Positions 39,567-53,160 of a DNA stretch of 64,000 nt are shown here, piece after piece. The stretch comes from Coriaria nepalensis (Eukaryota; Streptophyta; Magnoliopsida; Cucurbitales; Coriariaceae), in the NCBI GenBank assembly GCA_027186245.1, contig CP114481.1, positions 29,047,501 through 29,111,500 of the forward strand. Direction: 5' to 3'. The notes beneath the pieces were generated by a model, which was not told the origin of the DNA, searched no databases, and saw only the letters and a program-made list of their open reading frames with translations. Made by a program: the position numbers and the translations under genes. Within the stretch, counting starts at the first letter, position 1; each line of letters opens with the position of its first letter.

Positions 39567-41314
39567 AATTTGACGCAGTGAAATGATTTTAAGGTTAAAC
39601 TAATGCACACTTTCCTTGCAATGATCATTTGAAAGTTATCCACGAAACTTCTGTTTGAAGTGTCAAAATAGAAATCGTTCGAAATGATTTTAAAGTTAAA
39701 CGAATGCACACATTCCTTGCATTGATCATTTGCAAGTTATGCACAAAACTTGTGTTGAAGTGCGAAAATAGAATTCGTTCGAATTGCTTTGAAATAAGTT
39801 ATTGACTTGAAATGACTCATTCAAATGATTTTGAGGTTAAACTAATGCACACTTTCCTTGCAATGATCATTTCAAGGTTATCCACGAAACTTCTGTTTCA
39901 AGTGCGAAAATTGAATTCGTTCGAATTGCTTTGAAATAAGTTATTGACTTGAAATGACTCATTCAAATGATTTTAAGGTTAAACTAATGCACACTTTCCT
40001 TGCAATGATCATTTGAAAGTTATGCACAAAACTTGCGTTTGAAGTGCGAAAATAGAATTCGTTCGAATTGCTTTGAAATATGTTATTGACTTGAAATGAC
40101 TCATTCAAATGATTTTGAGGTTAAGCTAATGCACACTTTCCTTGCAATGATCATTTGAAAGTTATGCACAAAACTTGCGTTTGAAGTGCGAAAACAGAAT
40201 TCATTCGAATTGCATTGAAATAAGTTATTGACTTAATATAACTCATTTAAATGATTTTAAGGTTAAACTAATGCACACTTTCCTTGCAATGATCATTTGA
40301 AAGTTATGCAAAAAACTTGCGTTTAAAGTGCGAAAATAGAATTCGTTCGAATTGCTTTGAAATATGTTATTGACTTGAAATGACTCATTCAAATGATTTT
40401 GAGGTTAAACTAATGCACACTTTCCTTGCAATGATCATTTGAAGGTTATCCACGAGACTTCTGTTTCAAGTGCGAAAATAGAATTCGTTCGAATTGCTTT
40501 GAAATAAGTTATTGACTTGAAATGACTCATTCAAATGATTTTAAGGTTAAACTGATGCACACTTTCCTTGCAATTATCATTTGAAAGTTATGCACAAAAC
40601 TTGCGTTTGAAGTGCGAAAATAGAATTCGTTCGAATTGCTTTGAAATATGTTATTGACTTGAAATGACTCATTCAAATGATTTTGAGGTTAAACTAATGC
40701 ACACTTTCCTTGCAATGATCATTTGAAGGTTATCCACGAAACTTCTGTTTCAAGTGCGAAAATTGAATTCGTTCGAATTGCTTTGAAATAAGTTATTGAC
40801 TTGAAATGACTCATTCAAATGATTTTAAGGTTAAACTAATGCACACTTTCCTTGCAATGATCATTTGAAAGTTATGCACAAAACTTGCGTTTGAAGTGCG
40901 AAAATAGAATTCGTTCGAATTGCTTTGAAATATGTTATTGACTTGAAATGACTCATTCAAATGATTTTGAGGTTAAGCTAATGCACACTTTCCTTGCAAT
41001 GATCATTTGAAAGTTATGCACAAAACTTGCGTTTGAAGTGCGAAAACAGAATTCATTCGAATTGCATTGAAATAAGTTATTGACTTAATATGACTCATTT
41101 AAATGATTTTAAGGTTAAACTAATGCACACTTTCCTTGCAATGGTCATTTGAAAGTTATCCACGAAAGTTCTGTTTGGAGTGTGAAAATAGAATTCATCC
41201 GAACTGCTTTGAAAGAAGATATTGACTTGAAATCAATAATTGAAATGATTTTAAAGTTAAACGAATGCATACATTTCTTGCATTGATCATTTGCAAGTTA
41301 TGCACAAAACTTGC

Positions 41315-41335
41315 AAGTCAATAAGTTATTGACTT
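41315..41335. repeat. Inverted-repeat junction, fourth copy
   Basis: Same join, again 550 bp after a gaaaattGAATTC marker (40765). The following gacttaatttgacgcagtg and gaaatcgttcgaaatg variants match the other three copies, so all four descend from one event. Confidence 0.83.
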
Positions 41336-44300
41336 AATTTGACGCAGTGAAATGATTTTAAGGTTAAACTAATGCACACTTTCCTTGCAATGATCATTTG
41401 AAAGTTATCCACGAAACTTCTGTTTGAAGTGTCAAAATAGAAATCGTTCGAAATGATTTTAAAGTTAAACGAATGCATACATTCCTTGCATTGATCATTT
41501 GCAAGTTATGCACAAAACTTGTGTTGAAGTCCGAAAATAGAATTCGTTCGAATTGCTTTGAAATAAGTTATTGACTTGAAATGACTCATTCAAATGATTT
41601 TAAGCATAAACTAATGCACACTTTCCTTGCAATGATCATTTGAAAGTTATGCAAAAAACTTGCGTTTAAAGTGCGAAAATAGAATTCGTTCGAATTGCTT
41701 TGAAATATGTTATTGACTTGAAATGACTCATTCAAATGATTTTGAGGTTAAACTAATGCACACTTTCCTTGCAATGATCATTTGAAGGTTATCCACGAAA
41801 CTTCTGTTTCAAGTGCGAAAATAGAATTCGTTCGAATTGCTTTGAAATAAGTTATTGACTTGAAATGACTCATTCAAATGATTTTAAGGTTAAACTAATG
41901 CACACTTTCCTTGCAATTATCATTTGAAAGTTATGCCCAAAACTTGCGTTTGAAGTGCGAAAATAGAATTCGTTCGAATTGCTTTGAAATATGTTATTGA
42001 CTTGAAATGACTCATTCAAATGATTTTGAGGTTAAACTAATGCACACTTTCCTTGCAATGATCATTTGAAAGTTATGCAAAAAACTTGCGTTTAAAGTGC
42101 GAAAATAGAATTCGTTCGAATTGCTTTGAAATATGTTATTGACTTGAAATGACTCATTCAAATGATTTTGAGGTTAAACTAATGCACACTTTCCTTGCAA
42201 TGATCAATTGAAGGTTATCCACGAGACTTCAGTTTCAAGTGCGAAAATAGAATTCGTTCGAATTGCTTTGAAATAAGTTATTGACTTGAAATCACTCATT
42301 CAAATGATTTTAAGGTTAAACTGACGCACACTTTCCTTGCAATGATCATTTGAAGGTTATCCACGAGACTTCTGTTTCAAGTGCGAAAATAGAATTCGTT
42401 CGAATTGCTTTGAAATAAGTTATTGACTTGAAATGACTCATTCGAATGATTTTAAGGTTAAACTGATGCACACTTTCCTTGCAATGATCATTTGAAAGTT
42501 ATCCACGAAACTTCTGTTTGAAGTGTGAAAATAGAATTCGTTCGAACTGCTTTGAAGTAAGATATTGACTTGAAATCACTAATTAAAATGATTTTAAAGT
42601 TAAACGAATGCATACATTCCTTGCATTGATCATTTGCAAGTTATACACAAAACTTGTGTTGAAGTGCGAAAATAGAATTCGTTCGAATTGCTTTGAAATA
42701 AGTTATTGACCCAATTTGACTCATCGAAATGATTTTAAGGTTAAACTAATGCACACTTTCCTTGCAATGATCATTTGAAAGTTATCCCCGAAACTTCTGT
42801 TTGAAGTGTCAAAATAGAATTCGTTCGAACTGCTGTTAAATTTAAACGAATGCATACATTCCTTGCATTGATCATTTGCAAGTTATGCACAAAACTTGTG
42901 TTGAAGTGCGAATATAGAATTCGTTCCAATTGCTTTGAAATAAGTTATTGACTTAATTTGACGCAGTGAAATGATTTTAAGGTTAAACTAATGCACACTT
43001 TCCTTGCAATGATCATTTGAAAGTTATCCACGAAACATCTGTTTGAAGTGTCAAAATAGAAATCGTTCGAAATGATTTTAAAGTTAAACGAATGCATACA
43101 TTCCTTGCATTGATCATTTTGCAAGTTATGCACAAAACTTGTGTTGAAGTCCGAAAATAGAATTCGTTCGAATTGCTTTGAAATAAGTTATTGACTTGAA
43201 ATGACTCATTCAAATGATTTTAAGGTTAAACTAATGCACACTTTCCTTGCAATGATCATTTGAAAGTTATGCAAAAAACTTGCGTTTAAAGTGCGAAAAT
43301 AGAATTCGTTCGAATTGCTTTGAAATATGTTATTGACTTGAAATGACTCATTCAAATGATTTTGAGGTTAAACTAATGCACACTTTCCTTGCAATGATCA
43401 TTTGAAGGTTATCCACGAAACTTCTGTTTCAAGTGCGAGAATAGAATTCGTTCGAATTGCTTTGAAATATGTTATTGACTTGAAATGACTCATTCAAATG
43501 ATTTTGAGGTTAAACTAATGCACACTTTCCTTGCAATGATCATTTGAAGGTTATCCACGAAACTTTTGTTTCAAGTGCGAAAATAGAATTCGTTCGAATT
43601 GCTTTGAAATAAGTTATTGACTTGAAATGACTCATTCAAATGATTTTAAGGTTAAACTAATGCACACTTTCCTTGCAATTATCATTTGAAAGTTATGCAC
43701 AAAACTTGCGTTTGAAGTGCGAAAATAGAATTCGTTCGAATTGCTTTGAAATATGTTATTGACTTGAAATGACTCATTCAAATGATTTTGAGGTTAAACT
43801 AATGCACACTTTCCTTGCAATGATCATTTGAAAGTTTTCCACGAAACTTCTGTTTGAAGTGTGAAAATAGAATTCGTTCGAACTGCTTCGAAATAAGATA
43901 TTGACTTGAAATCACTAATTGAAATGATTTTAAAGTTAAACGAATGCATACATTCCTTGCATTGATCATTTGAAAGTTATGCACAAAACTTGCGTTTGAA
44001 GTGCGAAAATAGAATTCGTTCGAATTGCTTTGAAATATGTTATTGACTTGAAATGACTCATTCAAATGATTTTGAGGTTAAACTAATGCACACTTTCCTT
44101 GCAATGATCATTTGAAGGTTATCCACGAAACTTCTGTTTCAAGTGCGAGAATAGAATTCGTTCGAATTGCTTTGAAATATGTTATTGACTTGAAATGACT
44201 CATTCAAATGATTTTGAGGTTAAACTAATGCACACTTTCCTTGCAATGATCATTTGAAGGTTATCCACGAAACTTCTGTTTCAAGTGCGAAAATAGAATT

Positions 44301-47300
44301 CGTTCGAATTGCTTTGAAATAAGTTATTGACTTGAAATGACTCCTTCAAATGATTTTAAGGGTAAACTAATGCACACTTTCCTTGTAATGATCATTTGAA
44401 AGTTATGCACAAAACTTGCGTTTGAAGTGCGAAAATAGAATCCGTTCGAATTGCTTTGAAATATTATATTGACTTGAAATGACTCATTCAAATGATTTTG
44501 AGGTTAAACTAATGCACACTTTCCATGCAATGATCATTTGAAGGTTATCCACGAAACTTCTGTTTCAAGTGCGAAAATAGAATTCGTTCGAATTGCTTTG
44601 AAATACGTTATTGACTTGAAATGACTCATTCAAATGATTTTAATGTTAAACTAATGCACACTTTCCTTGCAATGATCATTTGAAGGTTATCCACGAGACT
44701 TCTGTTTCAAGTGCGAAAATAGAATTCGTTCGAATTGCTTTGAAATAAGTTATTGACTTGAAATGACTCATTCAAATGATTTTAAGGTTAAACTGATGCA
44801 CACTTTCCTTGCAATGATCATTTGAAAGTTATCCACGAAACTTCTGTTTGATGTGTGAAAATAGAATTCGTTCGAACTGCTTTGAAATAAGATATTGACT
44901 TGAAATCACTAATTAAAATGATTTGAAAGTTAAACGAATGCATACATTCCTTGCATTGATCATTTGAAAGTTATGCACAAAACTTGCGTTTGAAGTGCGA
45001 AAATAGAATTCGTTCGAATTGCTTTGAAATATGTTATTGACTTGAAATCACTAATTGAAATGATTTTAAAGTTAAACGAATGCACACTTTCCTTGCAATG
45101 ATCATTTGAAAGTTATCCACGAAACTTCTGTTTGAAGTGTCAAAATAGAATTCGTTCGAACTGCTTTTAAAGTTAAACGAATGCATACATTCCTTGCATT
45201 GATCATTTGCAAGTTATGCACAAAACTTGTGTTGAAGTGCGAAAATAGAATTCGTTCGAATTGCTTTGAAATAAGTTATTGACTTAATTTGACTCATTGA
45301 AATGATTTTAAGGTTAAACTAATGCACACTTTCCCTGCAATGATCATTTGAAAGTTATCCACGAAACTTCTGTTTGAAGTGTCAAAATAGAATTCGTTCG
45401 AAATGATTTTAAAGTTAAACGATTGCATACATTCCTTGCATTGATCATTTGCAAGTTATGCACAAAACTTGTGTTGAAGTGCGAAAATAGAATTCGTTCG
45501 AATTGCTTTGAAATAAGTTATTGACTTGAAATGACTCATTCAAATGATTTTAAGGTTAAACTAATGCACACTTTCCTTGCAATGATCATTTGGAAGTTAT
45601 GCACAAAACTTGCGTTTGGAGTGCGAAAATAGAATTCGTTCGAATTGCTTTGAAATATGTTATTGACTTGAAATGACTCATTCAAATGATTTCGAGGTTA
45701 AACAAATGCACACTTTCCTTGCAATGATCATTTGAAGGTTATCCACGAAACTTCTGTTTCAAGTGCGAGAATAGAATTCGTTCGAATTGCTTTGAAATAT
45801 GTTATTGACTTGAAATGACTCATTCAAATGATTTTGAGGTTAAACTAATGCACACTTTCCTTGCAATGATCATTTGAAGGTTATCCACGAAACTTCTGTT
45901 TCAAGTGCGAAAATAGAATTCGTTCGAATTGCTTTGAAATAAGTTATTGACTTGAAATGACTCCTTCAAATGATTTTAAGGGTAAACTAATGCACACTTT
46001 CCTTGTAATGATCATTTGAAAGTTATGCACAAAACTTGCGTTTGAAGTGCGAAAATAGAATCCGTTCGAATTGCTTTGAAATATTATATTGACTTGAAAT
46101 GACTCATTCAAATGATTTTGAGGTTAAACTAATGCACACTTTCCCTGCAATGATCATTTGAAGGTTATCCACGAAACTTCTGTTTCAAGTGCGAAAATAG
46201 AATTCGTTCGAACTGCTTTGAAATAAGATATTGACTTGAAATCACTAATTGAAATGATTTTTAAGTTAAACGAATGCATACATTCCTTGCATTGATCATT
46301 TGAAAGTTATGCACAAAACTTGCGTTTGAAGTGCGAAAAGAGAATTCGTTCGAATTGCTTTGAAATATGTTATTGACTTGAAATGACTCATTCAAATGAT
46401 TTTGAGGTTAAACTAATGCACACTTTCCTTGCAATGATCATTTGAAGGTTATCCACGAAACTTCTGTTTCAAGTGCGAAAATTGAATTCGTTCGAACTGC
46501 TTTTAAAGTTAAACGAATGCATACATTCCTTGCATTGATCATTTGCAAGTTATGCACAAAACTTGTGTTGAAGTGCGAAAATAGAATTCGTTCGAATTGC
46601 TTTGAAATAAGTTATTGACTTAATTTGACTCATTGAAATGATTTTAAGGTTAAACTAATGCACACTTTCCCTGCAATGATCATTTGAAAGTTATCCACGA
46701 AACTTCTGTTTGAAGTGTCAAAATAGAATTCGTTCGAAATGATTTTAAAGTTAAACGATTGCATACATTCCTTGCATTGATCATTTGCAAGTTATGCACA
46801 AAACTTGTGTTGAAGTGCGAAAATAGAATTCGTTCGAATTGCTTTGAAATAAGTTATTGACTTGAAATGACTCATTCAAATGATTTTAAGGTTAAACTAA
46901 TGCACACTTTCCTTGCAATGATCATTTGGAAGTTATGCACAAAACTTGCGTTTGGAGTGCGAAAATAGAATTCGTTCGAATTGCTTTGAAATATGTTATT
47001 GACTTGAAATGACTCATTCAAATGATTTCGAGGTTAAACAAATGCACACTTTCCTTGCAATGATCATTTGAAGGTTATCCACGAAACTTCTGTTTCAAGT
47101 GCGAAAATAGAATTCGTTCGAATTGCTTTGAAATAAGTTATTGACTTGAATTGACTGATTCAAATGATTTTAAGGTTAAACTAATGCACACTTTCCTTGC
47201 AATGATCATTTGAAAGTTATGCACAAAACATGCGTTTGAAGTGCGAAAATAGAATTCGTTCGAATTGCTTTGAAATATGTTATTGACTTGAAATGACTCA

Positions 47301-47340
47301 TTCAAATGATTTTGAGGTTAAACTAATGCACACTTTCCTT

Positions 47341-48059
47341 GCAATGATCATTTGAAAGTTATCCACGAAACCTCTGTTTGAAGTGTGAAAATAGAATTCG
47401 TTCGAACTGCTTTGAAATAAGATATTCACTTGAAATCACTAATGGAAATGATTTTAAAGTTAAACGAATGCATACATTCCTTGCATTGATCATTTGAAAG
47501 TTATGCACAAAACTTGCGTTTGGAGTGCGAAAATAGAATTCGTTCGAATTGCTTTGAAATATGTTATTGACTTGAAATGACTCATTCAAATGATTTCGAG
47601 GTTAAACAAATGCACACTTTCCTTGCAATGATCATTTGAAGGTTATCCACGAAACTTCTGTTTCAAGTGCGAAAATAGAATTCGTTCGAATTGCTTTGAA
47701 ATAAGTTATTGACTTGAAATGACTGATTCAAATGATTTTAAGGTTAAACTAATGCACACTTTCCTTGCAATGATCATTTGAAAGTTATGCACAAAACTTG
47801 CGTTTGAAGTGCGAAAATAGAATTCGTTCGAATTGCTTTGAAATATGTTATTGACTTGAAATGACTCATTCAAATGATTTTGAGGTTAAACTAATGCACA
47901 CTTTCCTTGCAATGATCATTTGAAAGTTATCCACGAAACCTCTGTTTGAAGTGTGAAAATAGAATTCGTTCGAACTGCTTTGAAATAAGATATTCACTTG
48001 AAATCACTAATGGAAATGATTTTAAAGTTAAACGAATGCATACATTCCTTGCATTGATC
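47341..48059 (+). repeat. Start of the dimer domain, gaaacctctg variant
   Basis: Tandem monomers organised in 284-bp steps. The substitution gaaacCtctgtttgaag first appears here and then runs through to about 53160. Two B units carry the private change cactaatGGaaatg with atattCacttg; they lie 568 bp apart (near 47440 and 48010). The patchwork variants of the preceding domain (gtgtc, cttaattt) are absent. Confidence 0.75.
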
Positions 48060-51000
48060 ATTTGAAAGTTATGCACAAAACTTGCGTTTGAAGTGCGAAA
48101 ATAGAATTCGTTCGAATTGCTTTGAAATATGTTATTGACTTGAAATGACTCATTCAAATGATTTTGAGGTTAAACTAATGCACACCTTCCTTGCAATGAT
48201 CATTTGAAATTTATCCACGAAACTTCTGTTTGAAGTGTGAAAATAGAATTCGTTCGAACTGCTTTGAAATAAGATATTGACTTGAAATCACTAATTGAAA
48301 TGATTTTAAAGTTAAACGAATGCATACATTCCTTGCATTGATCATTTGAAAGTTATGCACAAAACTTGCGTTTGAAGTGCGAAAATAGAATTCGTTCGAA
48401 TTGCTTTGAAATATGTTATTGAATTGAAATGACTCATTCAAATGATTTTGAGGTTAAACTAATGCACACTTTCCTTGCAATGATCATTTGAAAGTTATCC
48501 ACGAAACCTCTGTTTGAAGTGTGAAAATAGAATTCGTTCGAACTGCTTTGAAATAAGATATTGACTTGAAATCACTAATTGAAATGATTTTAAAGTTAAA
48601 CGAATGCATACATTCCTTGCATTGATCATTTCAAAGTTATGCACAAAACTTGCGTTTGAAGAGCGAAAATAGAATTCGTTCGAATTGCTTTAAAATATGT
48701 TATTGACTTGAAATGACTCATTCAAATGATTTTGAGGTAAAACTAATGCACACTTTCCTTGCAATGATCATTTGAAAGTTATCCACGAAACCTCTGTTTG
48801 AAGTGTGAAAATAGAATTCGTTCGAATTGCTTTGAAATAAGTTATTGACTTGAAATGACTCATTCAAATGATTTTAAGGTTAAACTAATGCACACTTTCC
48901 TTGCAATGATCATTTGAAAGTTATGCACAAAACTTGCGTTTGAAGTGCGAAAATAGAATTCGTTCGAATTGCTTTGAAATATGTTATTGACTTGAAATGA
49001 CCCATTCAAATGATTTTGAGGTAAAACTAATGCACACTTTCCTTGCAATGATCATTTGAAAGTTATCCACGAAACCTCTGTTTGAAGTGTGAAAATAGAA
49101 TTCGTTCGAATTGCTTTGAAATAAGTTATTGACTTGAAATGACTGATTCAAATGATTTTAAGGTTAAACTAATGCACACTTTCCTTGCAATGATCATTTG
49201 AAAGTTATGCACAAAACTTGCGTTTGAAGTGCGAAAATAGAATTCGTTCGAATTGCTTTGAAATATGTTATTGACTTGAAATGACTCATTCAAATGATTT
49301 TGAGGTTAAACTAATGCACACTTTCCTTGCAATGATCATTTGAAAGTTATCCACGAAACCTCTGTTTGAAGTGTGAAAATAGAATTCGTTCGAACTGCTT
49401 TGAAATAAGATATTCACTTGAAATCACTAATGGAAATGATTTTAAAGTTAAACGAATGCATACATTCCTTGCATTGATCATTTGAAAGTTATGCACAGAA
49501 CTTGCGTTTGAAGTGCGAAAATAGAATTCGTTCGAATTGCTTTGAAATATGTTATTGACTTGAAATGACTCATTCAAATGATTTTGAGGTTAAACTAATG
49601 CACACTTTCCTTGCAATGATCATTTGAAAGTTATCCACGAAACCTCTGTTTGAAGTGTGAAAATAGAATTCGTTCGAACTGCTTTGAAATAAGATATTGA
49701 CTTGAAATCACTAATTGAAATGATTTTAAAGTTAAACGAATGCATACATTCCTTGCATTGATCATTTGAAAGTTATGCACAAAACTTGCGTTTGAAGTGC
49801 GAAAATAGAATTCGTTCGAATTGCTTTGAAATATGTTATTGAATTGAAATGACTCATTCAAATGATTTTGAGGTTAAACTAATGCACACTTTCCTTGCAA
49901 TGATCATTTGAAAGTTATCCACGAAACCTCTGTTTGAAGTGTGAAAATAGAATTCGTTCGAACTGCTTTGAAATAAGATATTGACTTGAAATCACTAATT
50001 GAAATGATTTTAAAGTTAAACGAATGCATACATTCCTTGCATTGATCATTTGAAAGTTATGCACAAAACTTGCGTTTGAAGTGCGAAAATAGAATTCGTT
50101 CGAATTGCTTTGAAATATGTTATTGAATTGAAATGACTCATTCAAATGATTTTGAGGTTAAACTAATGCACACTTTCCTTGCAATGATCATTTGAAAGTT
50201 ATCCACGAAACCTCTGTTTGAAGTGTGAAAATAGAATTCGTTCGAACTGCTTTGAAATAAGATATTGACTTGAAATCACTAATTGAAATGATTTTAAAGT
50301 TAAACGAATGCATACATTCCTTGCATTGATCATTTGAAAGTTATGCACAAAACTTGCGTTTGAAGAGCGAAAATAGAATTCGTTCGAATTGCTTTAAAAT
50401 ATGTTATTGACTTGAAATGACTCATTCAAATGATTTTGAGGTAAAACTAATGCACACTTTCCTTGCAATGATCATTTGAAAGTTATCCACGAAACCTCTG
50501 TTTGAAGTGTGAAAATAGAATTCGTTCGAATTGCTTTGAAATAAGTTATTGACTTGAAATGACTCATTCAAATGATTTTAAGGTTAAACTAATGCACACT
50601 TTCCTTGCAATGATCATTTGAAAGTTATGCACAAAACTTGCGTTTGAAGTGCGAAAATAGAATTCGTTCGAATTGCTTTGAAATATGTTATTGACTTGAA
50701 ATGACCCATTCAAATGATTTTGAGGTAAAACTAATGCACACTTTCCTTGCAATGATCATTTGAAAGTTATCCACGAAACCTCTGTTTGAAGTGTGAAAAT
50801 AGAATTCGTTCGAATTGCTTTGAAATAAGTTATTGACTTGAAATGACTGATTCAAATGATTTTAAGGTTAAACTAATGCACACTTTCCTTGCAATGATCA
50901 TTTGAAAGTTATGCACAAAACTTGCGTTTGAAGTGCGAAAATAGAATTCGTTCGAATTGCTTTGAAATATGTTATTGACTTGAAATGACTCATTCAAATG

Positions 51001-51790
51001 ATTTTGAGGTTAAACTAATGCACACTTTCCTTGCAATGATCATTTGAAAGTTATCCACGAAACCTCTGTTTGAAGTGTGAAAATAGAATTCGTTCGAACT
51101 GCTTTGAAATAAGATATTCACTTGAAATCACTAATGGAAATGATTTTAAAGTTAAACGAATGCATACATTCCTTGCATTGATCATTTGAAAGTTATGCAC
51201 AGAACTTGCGTTTGAAGTGCGAAAATAGAATTCGTTCGAATTGCTTTGAAATATGTTATTGACTTGAAATGACTCATTCAAATGATTTTGAGGTTAAACT
51301 AATGCACACTTTCCTTGCAATGATCATTTGAAAGTTATCCACGAAACCTCTGTTTGAAGTGTGAAAATAGAATTCGTTCGAACTGCTTTGAAATAAGATA
51401 TTGACTTGAAATCACTAATTGAAATGATTTTAAAGTTAAACGAATGCATACATTCCTTGCATTGATCATTTGAAAGTTATGCACAAAACTTGCGTTTGAA
51501 GTGCGAAAATAGAATTCGTTCGAATTGCTTTGAAATATGTTATTGAATTGAAATGACTCATTCAAATGATTTTGAGGTTAAACTAATGCACACTTTCCTT
51601 GCAATGATCATTTGAAAGTTATCCACGAAACCTCTGTTTGAAGTGTGAAAATAGAATTCTTTCGAACTGCTTTGAAATAAGATATTGACTTGAAATCACT
51701 AATTGAAATGATTTTAAAGTTAAACGAATGCATACATTCCTTGCATTGATCATTTGAAGGTTATGCACAAAACTTGCGTTTGAAGTGCGA
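48060..51790 (+). repeat. 1,704-bp HOR, two full copies and a partial third
   Basis: Twelve monomers of 142 bp, no indel. Matching pairs at exactly 1,704 bp include the ttgaattgaaatg dimer (48421 and 50125), gaagAgcg with gctttAaaatatg (48660 and 50364), gaggtAaaac (48737 and 50441), gacCcattc (49000 and 50704), gactGattc (49142 and 50846) and cactaatGGaaatg (49428 and 51132). Within each unit A/B dimers repeat every 284 bp. Differences are few: tcaaagtt against tgaaagtt near 48641, and gaattcTttcg near 51656. Confidence 0.88.
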
Positions 51791-53160
51791 AAATAGAATT
51801 CGTTCGGATTGCTTTGAAATAAGTTATTGACTTAATTTGACTCATCAAAATGATTTTAAGGTTAAACTAATGCACACTTTCCTTGCAATGATCATTTGAA
51901 AGTTATCCACAAAACTTGCGTTTGAAGTGCGAAAATAGAATTCGTTCAAATTGCTTTGAAATATGTTATTGACTTGAAATGACTCATTCAAATGATTTTG
52001 AGGTTAAACTAATGCACACTTTCCTTGCAATGATCATTTGAAGGTTATCCACGAAACTTGCGTTTGAAGTGTGAAAATAGAATTCGTTCGAATTGCTTTG
52101 AAATAAGTTATTGACTTGAAATGACTCATTCAAATGATTTTAAGGTTAAACTAATGCACACTTTCCTTGCAATGATCATTTGAAAGTTATGCACAAAACT
52201 TGCGTTTGAAGTGCGAAAATAGAATTCGTTCGAATTGCTTTGAAATATGTTATTGACTTGAAATGACCCATTCAAATGATTTTGAGGGAAAACTAATGCA
52301 CACTTTCCGTGCAATGATCATTTGAAAGTTATCCACGAAACCTCTGTTTGAAGTGTGAAAATAGAATTCGTTCGAATTGCTTTGAAATAAGTTATTGACT
52401 TGAAATGACTGATTCAAATGATTTTAAGGTTAAACTAATGCACACTTTCCTTGCAATGATCATTTGAAAGTTATGCACAAAACTTGCGTTTGAAGTGCGA
52501 AAATAGAATTCGTTCGAATTGCTTTGAAATATGTTATTGACTTGAAATGACCCATTCAAATGATTTTGAGGTTAAACTAATGCACACTTTCCTTGCAATG
52601 ATCATTTGAAAGTTATCCACGAAACTTCTGTTTGAAGTGTGAAAATAGAATTCGTTCGAACTGCTTTGAAATAAGATATTGACTTGAAATCACTAATTGA
52701 AATGATTTTAAAGTTAAACGAATGCATACATTCCTTGCATTGATCATTTGAAAGTTATGCACAAAACTTGCGTTTGAAGTGCGAAAATAGAATTCGTTCG
52801 AATTGCTTTGAAATATGTTATTGAATTGAAATGACTCATTCAAATGATTCTGAGGTTAAACTAATGCACACTTTCCTTGCAATGATCATTTGAAAGTTAT
52901 CCACGAAACCTCTGTTTGAAGTGTGAAAATAGAATTCGTTCGAACTGCTTTGAAATAAGATATTGACTTGAAATCACTAATTGAAATGATTTTAAAGTTA
53001 AACGAATGCATACATTCCTTGCATTGATCATTTGAAAGTTATGCACAAAACTTGCGTTTGAAGAGCGAAAATAGAATTCGTTCGAATTGCTTTAAAATAT
53101 GTTATTGACTTGAAATGACTCATTCAAATGATTTTGAGGTAAAACTAATGCACACTTTCC
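51791..53160 (+). repeat. Eleven-monomer relative of the 1,704-bp HOR
   Basis: Corresponding monomers are now 1,562 bp (11 x 142) downstream of their partners: the unit near 52126-52314 matches 50564-50752 and the B unit near 52700 matches the one near 51138. The odd number shows a loss of one monomer against the twelve-mer. A foreign segment with cgttcGgattg, gacttaatttgactcatcAaaatg and ttatccacAaaac (about 51800-51930) has been put in its place and recurs 2,414 bp (17 x 142) later at about 54215. Confidence 0.75.

Larger units (their letters stand above)
36071..47340 (+). repeat. Patchwork domain rich in deleted monomers
   Basis: Tandem monomers with no gene. Pieces of the 2,336-bp HOR are rearranged here at several spacings: about 670 bp repeated at a 1,201-bp shift (38351-39020 and 39552-40221), a 1,620-bp shift (ctccttcaaatgattttaagGgtaaac at 44341 and 45961) and a 1,336-bp shift (45161 and 46497; 45395 and 46731). 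Markers include ttatgcaAAaaacttgcgtttAaag (37630, 40305, 41650, 42075, 43270, all approximate) and gcgaGaatag (36661, 43437, 44147, 45767). Both classes of 41-bp-deleted monomer are common. One unit near 43113 has an extra T (gatcattttgcaag). Confidence 0.8.

Noticed and set aside
42945..43213. Two overlapping minus-strand open frames in different frames at the same place.
   Set aside because: The overlap comes from a 41-bp-deleted monomer (junction near 43064) and a one-base insertion (extra T near 43113) that shift the satellite reading frame. Both products are pieces of the same repeat read in different frames.
51905..51913. Perfect DnaA-box-like TTATCCACA (also near 21361, 54318 and 55738) and hundreds of one-mismatch TTATCCACG copies.
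   Set aside because: A bacterial origin would need dnaA/dnaN neighbours, an AT-rich unwinding element and a few clustered boxes. Here the motif is simply part of a satellite monomer repeated for 64 kb with no genes.
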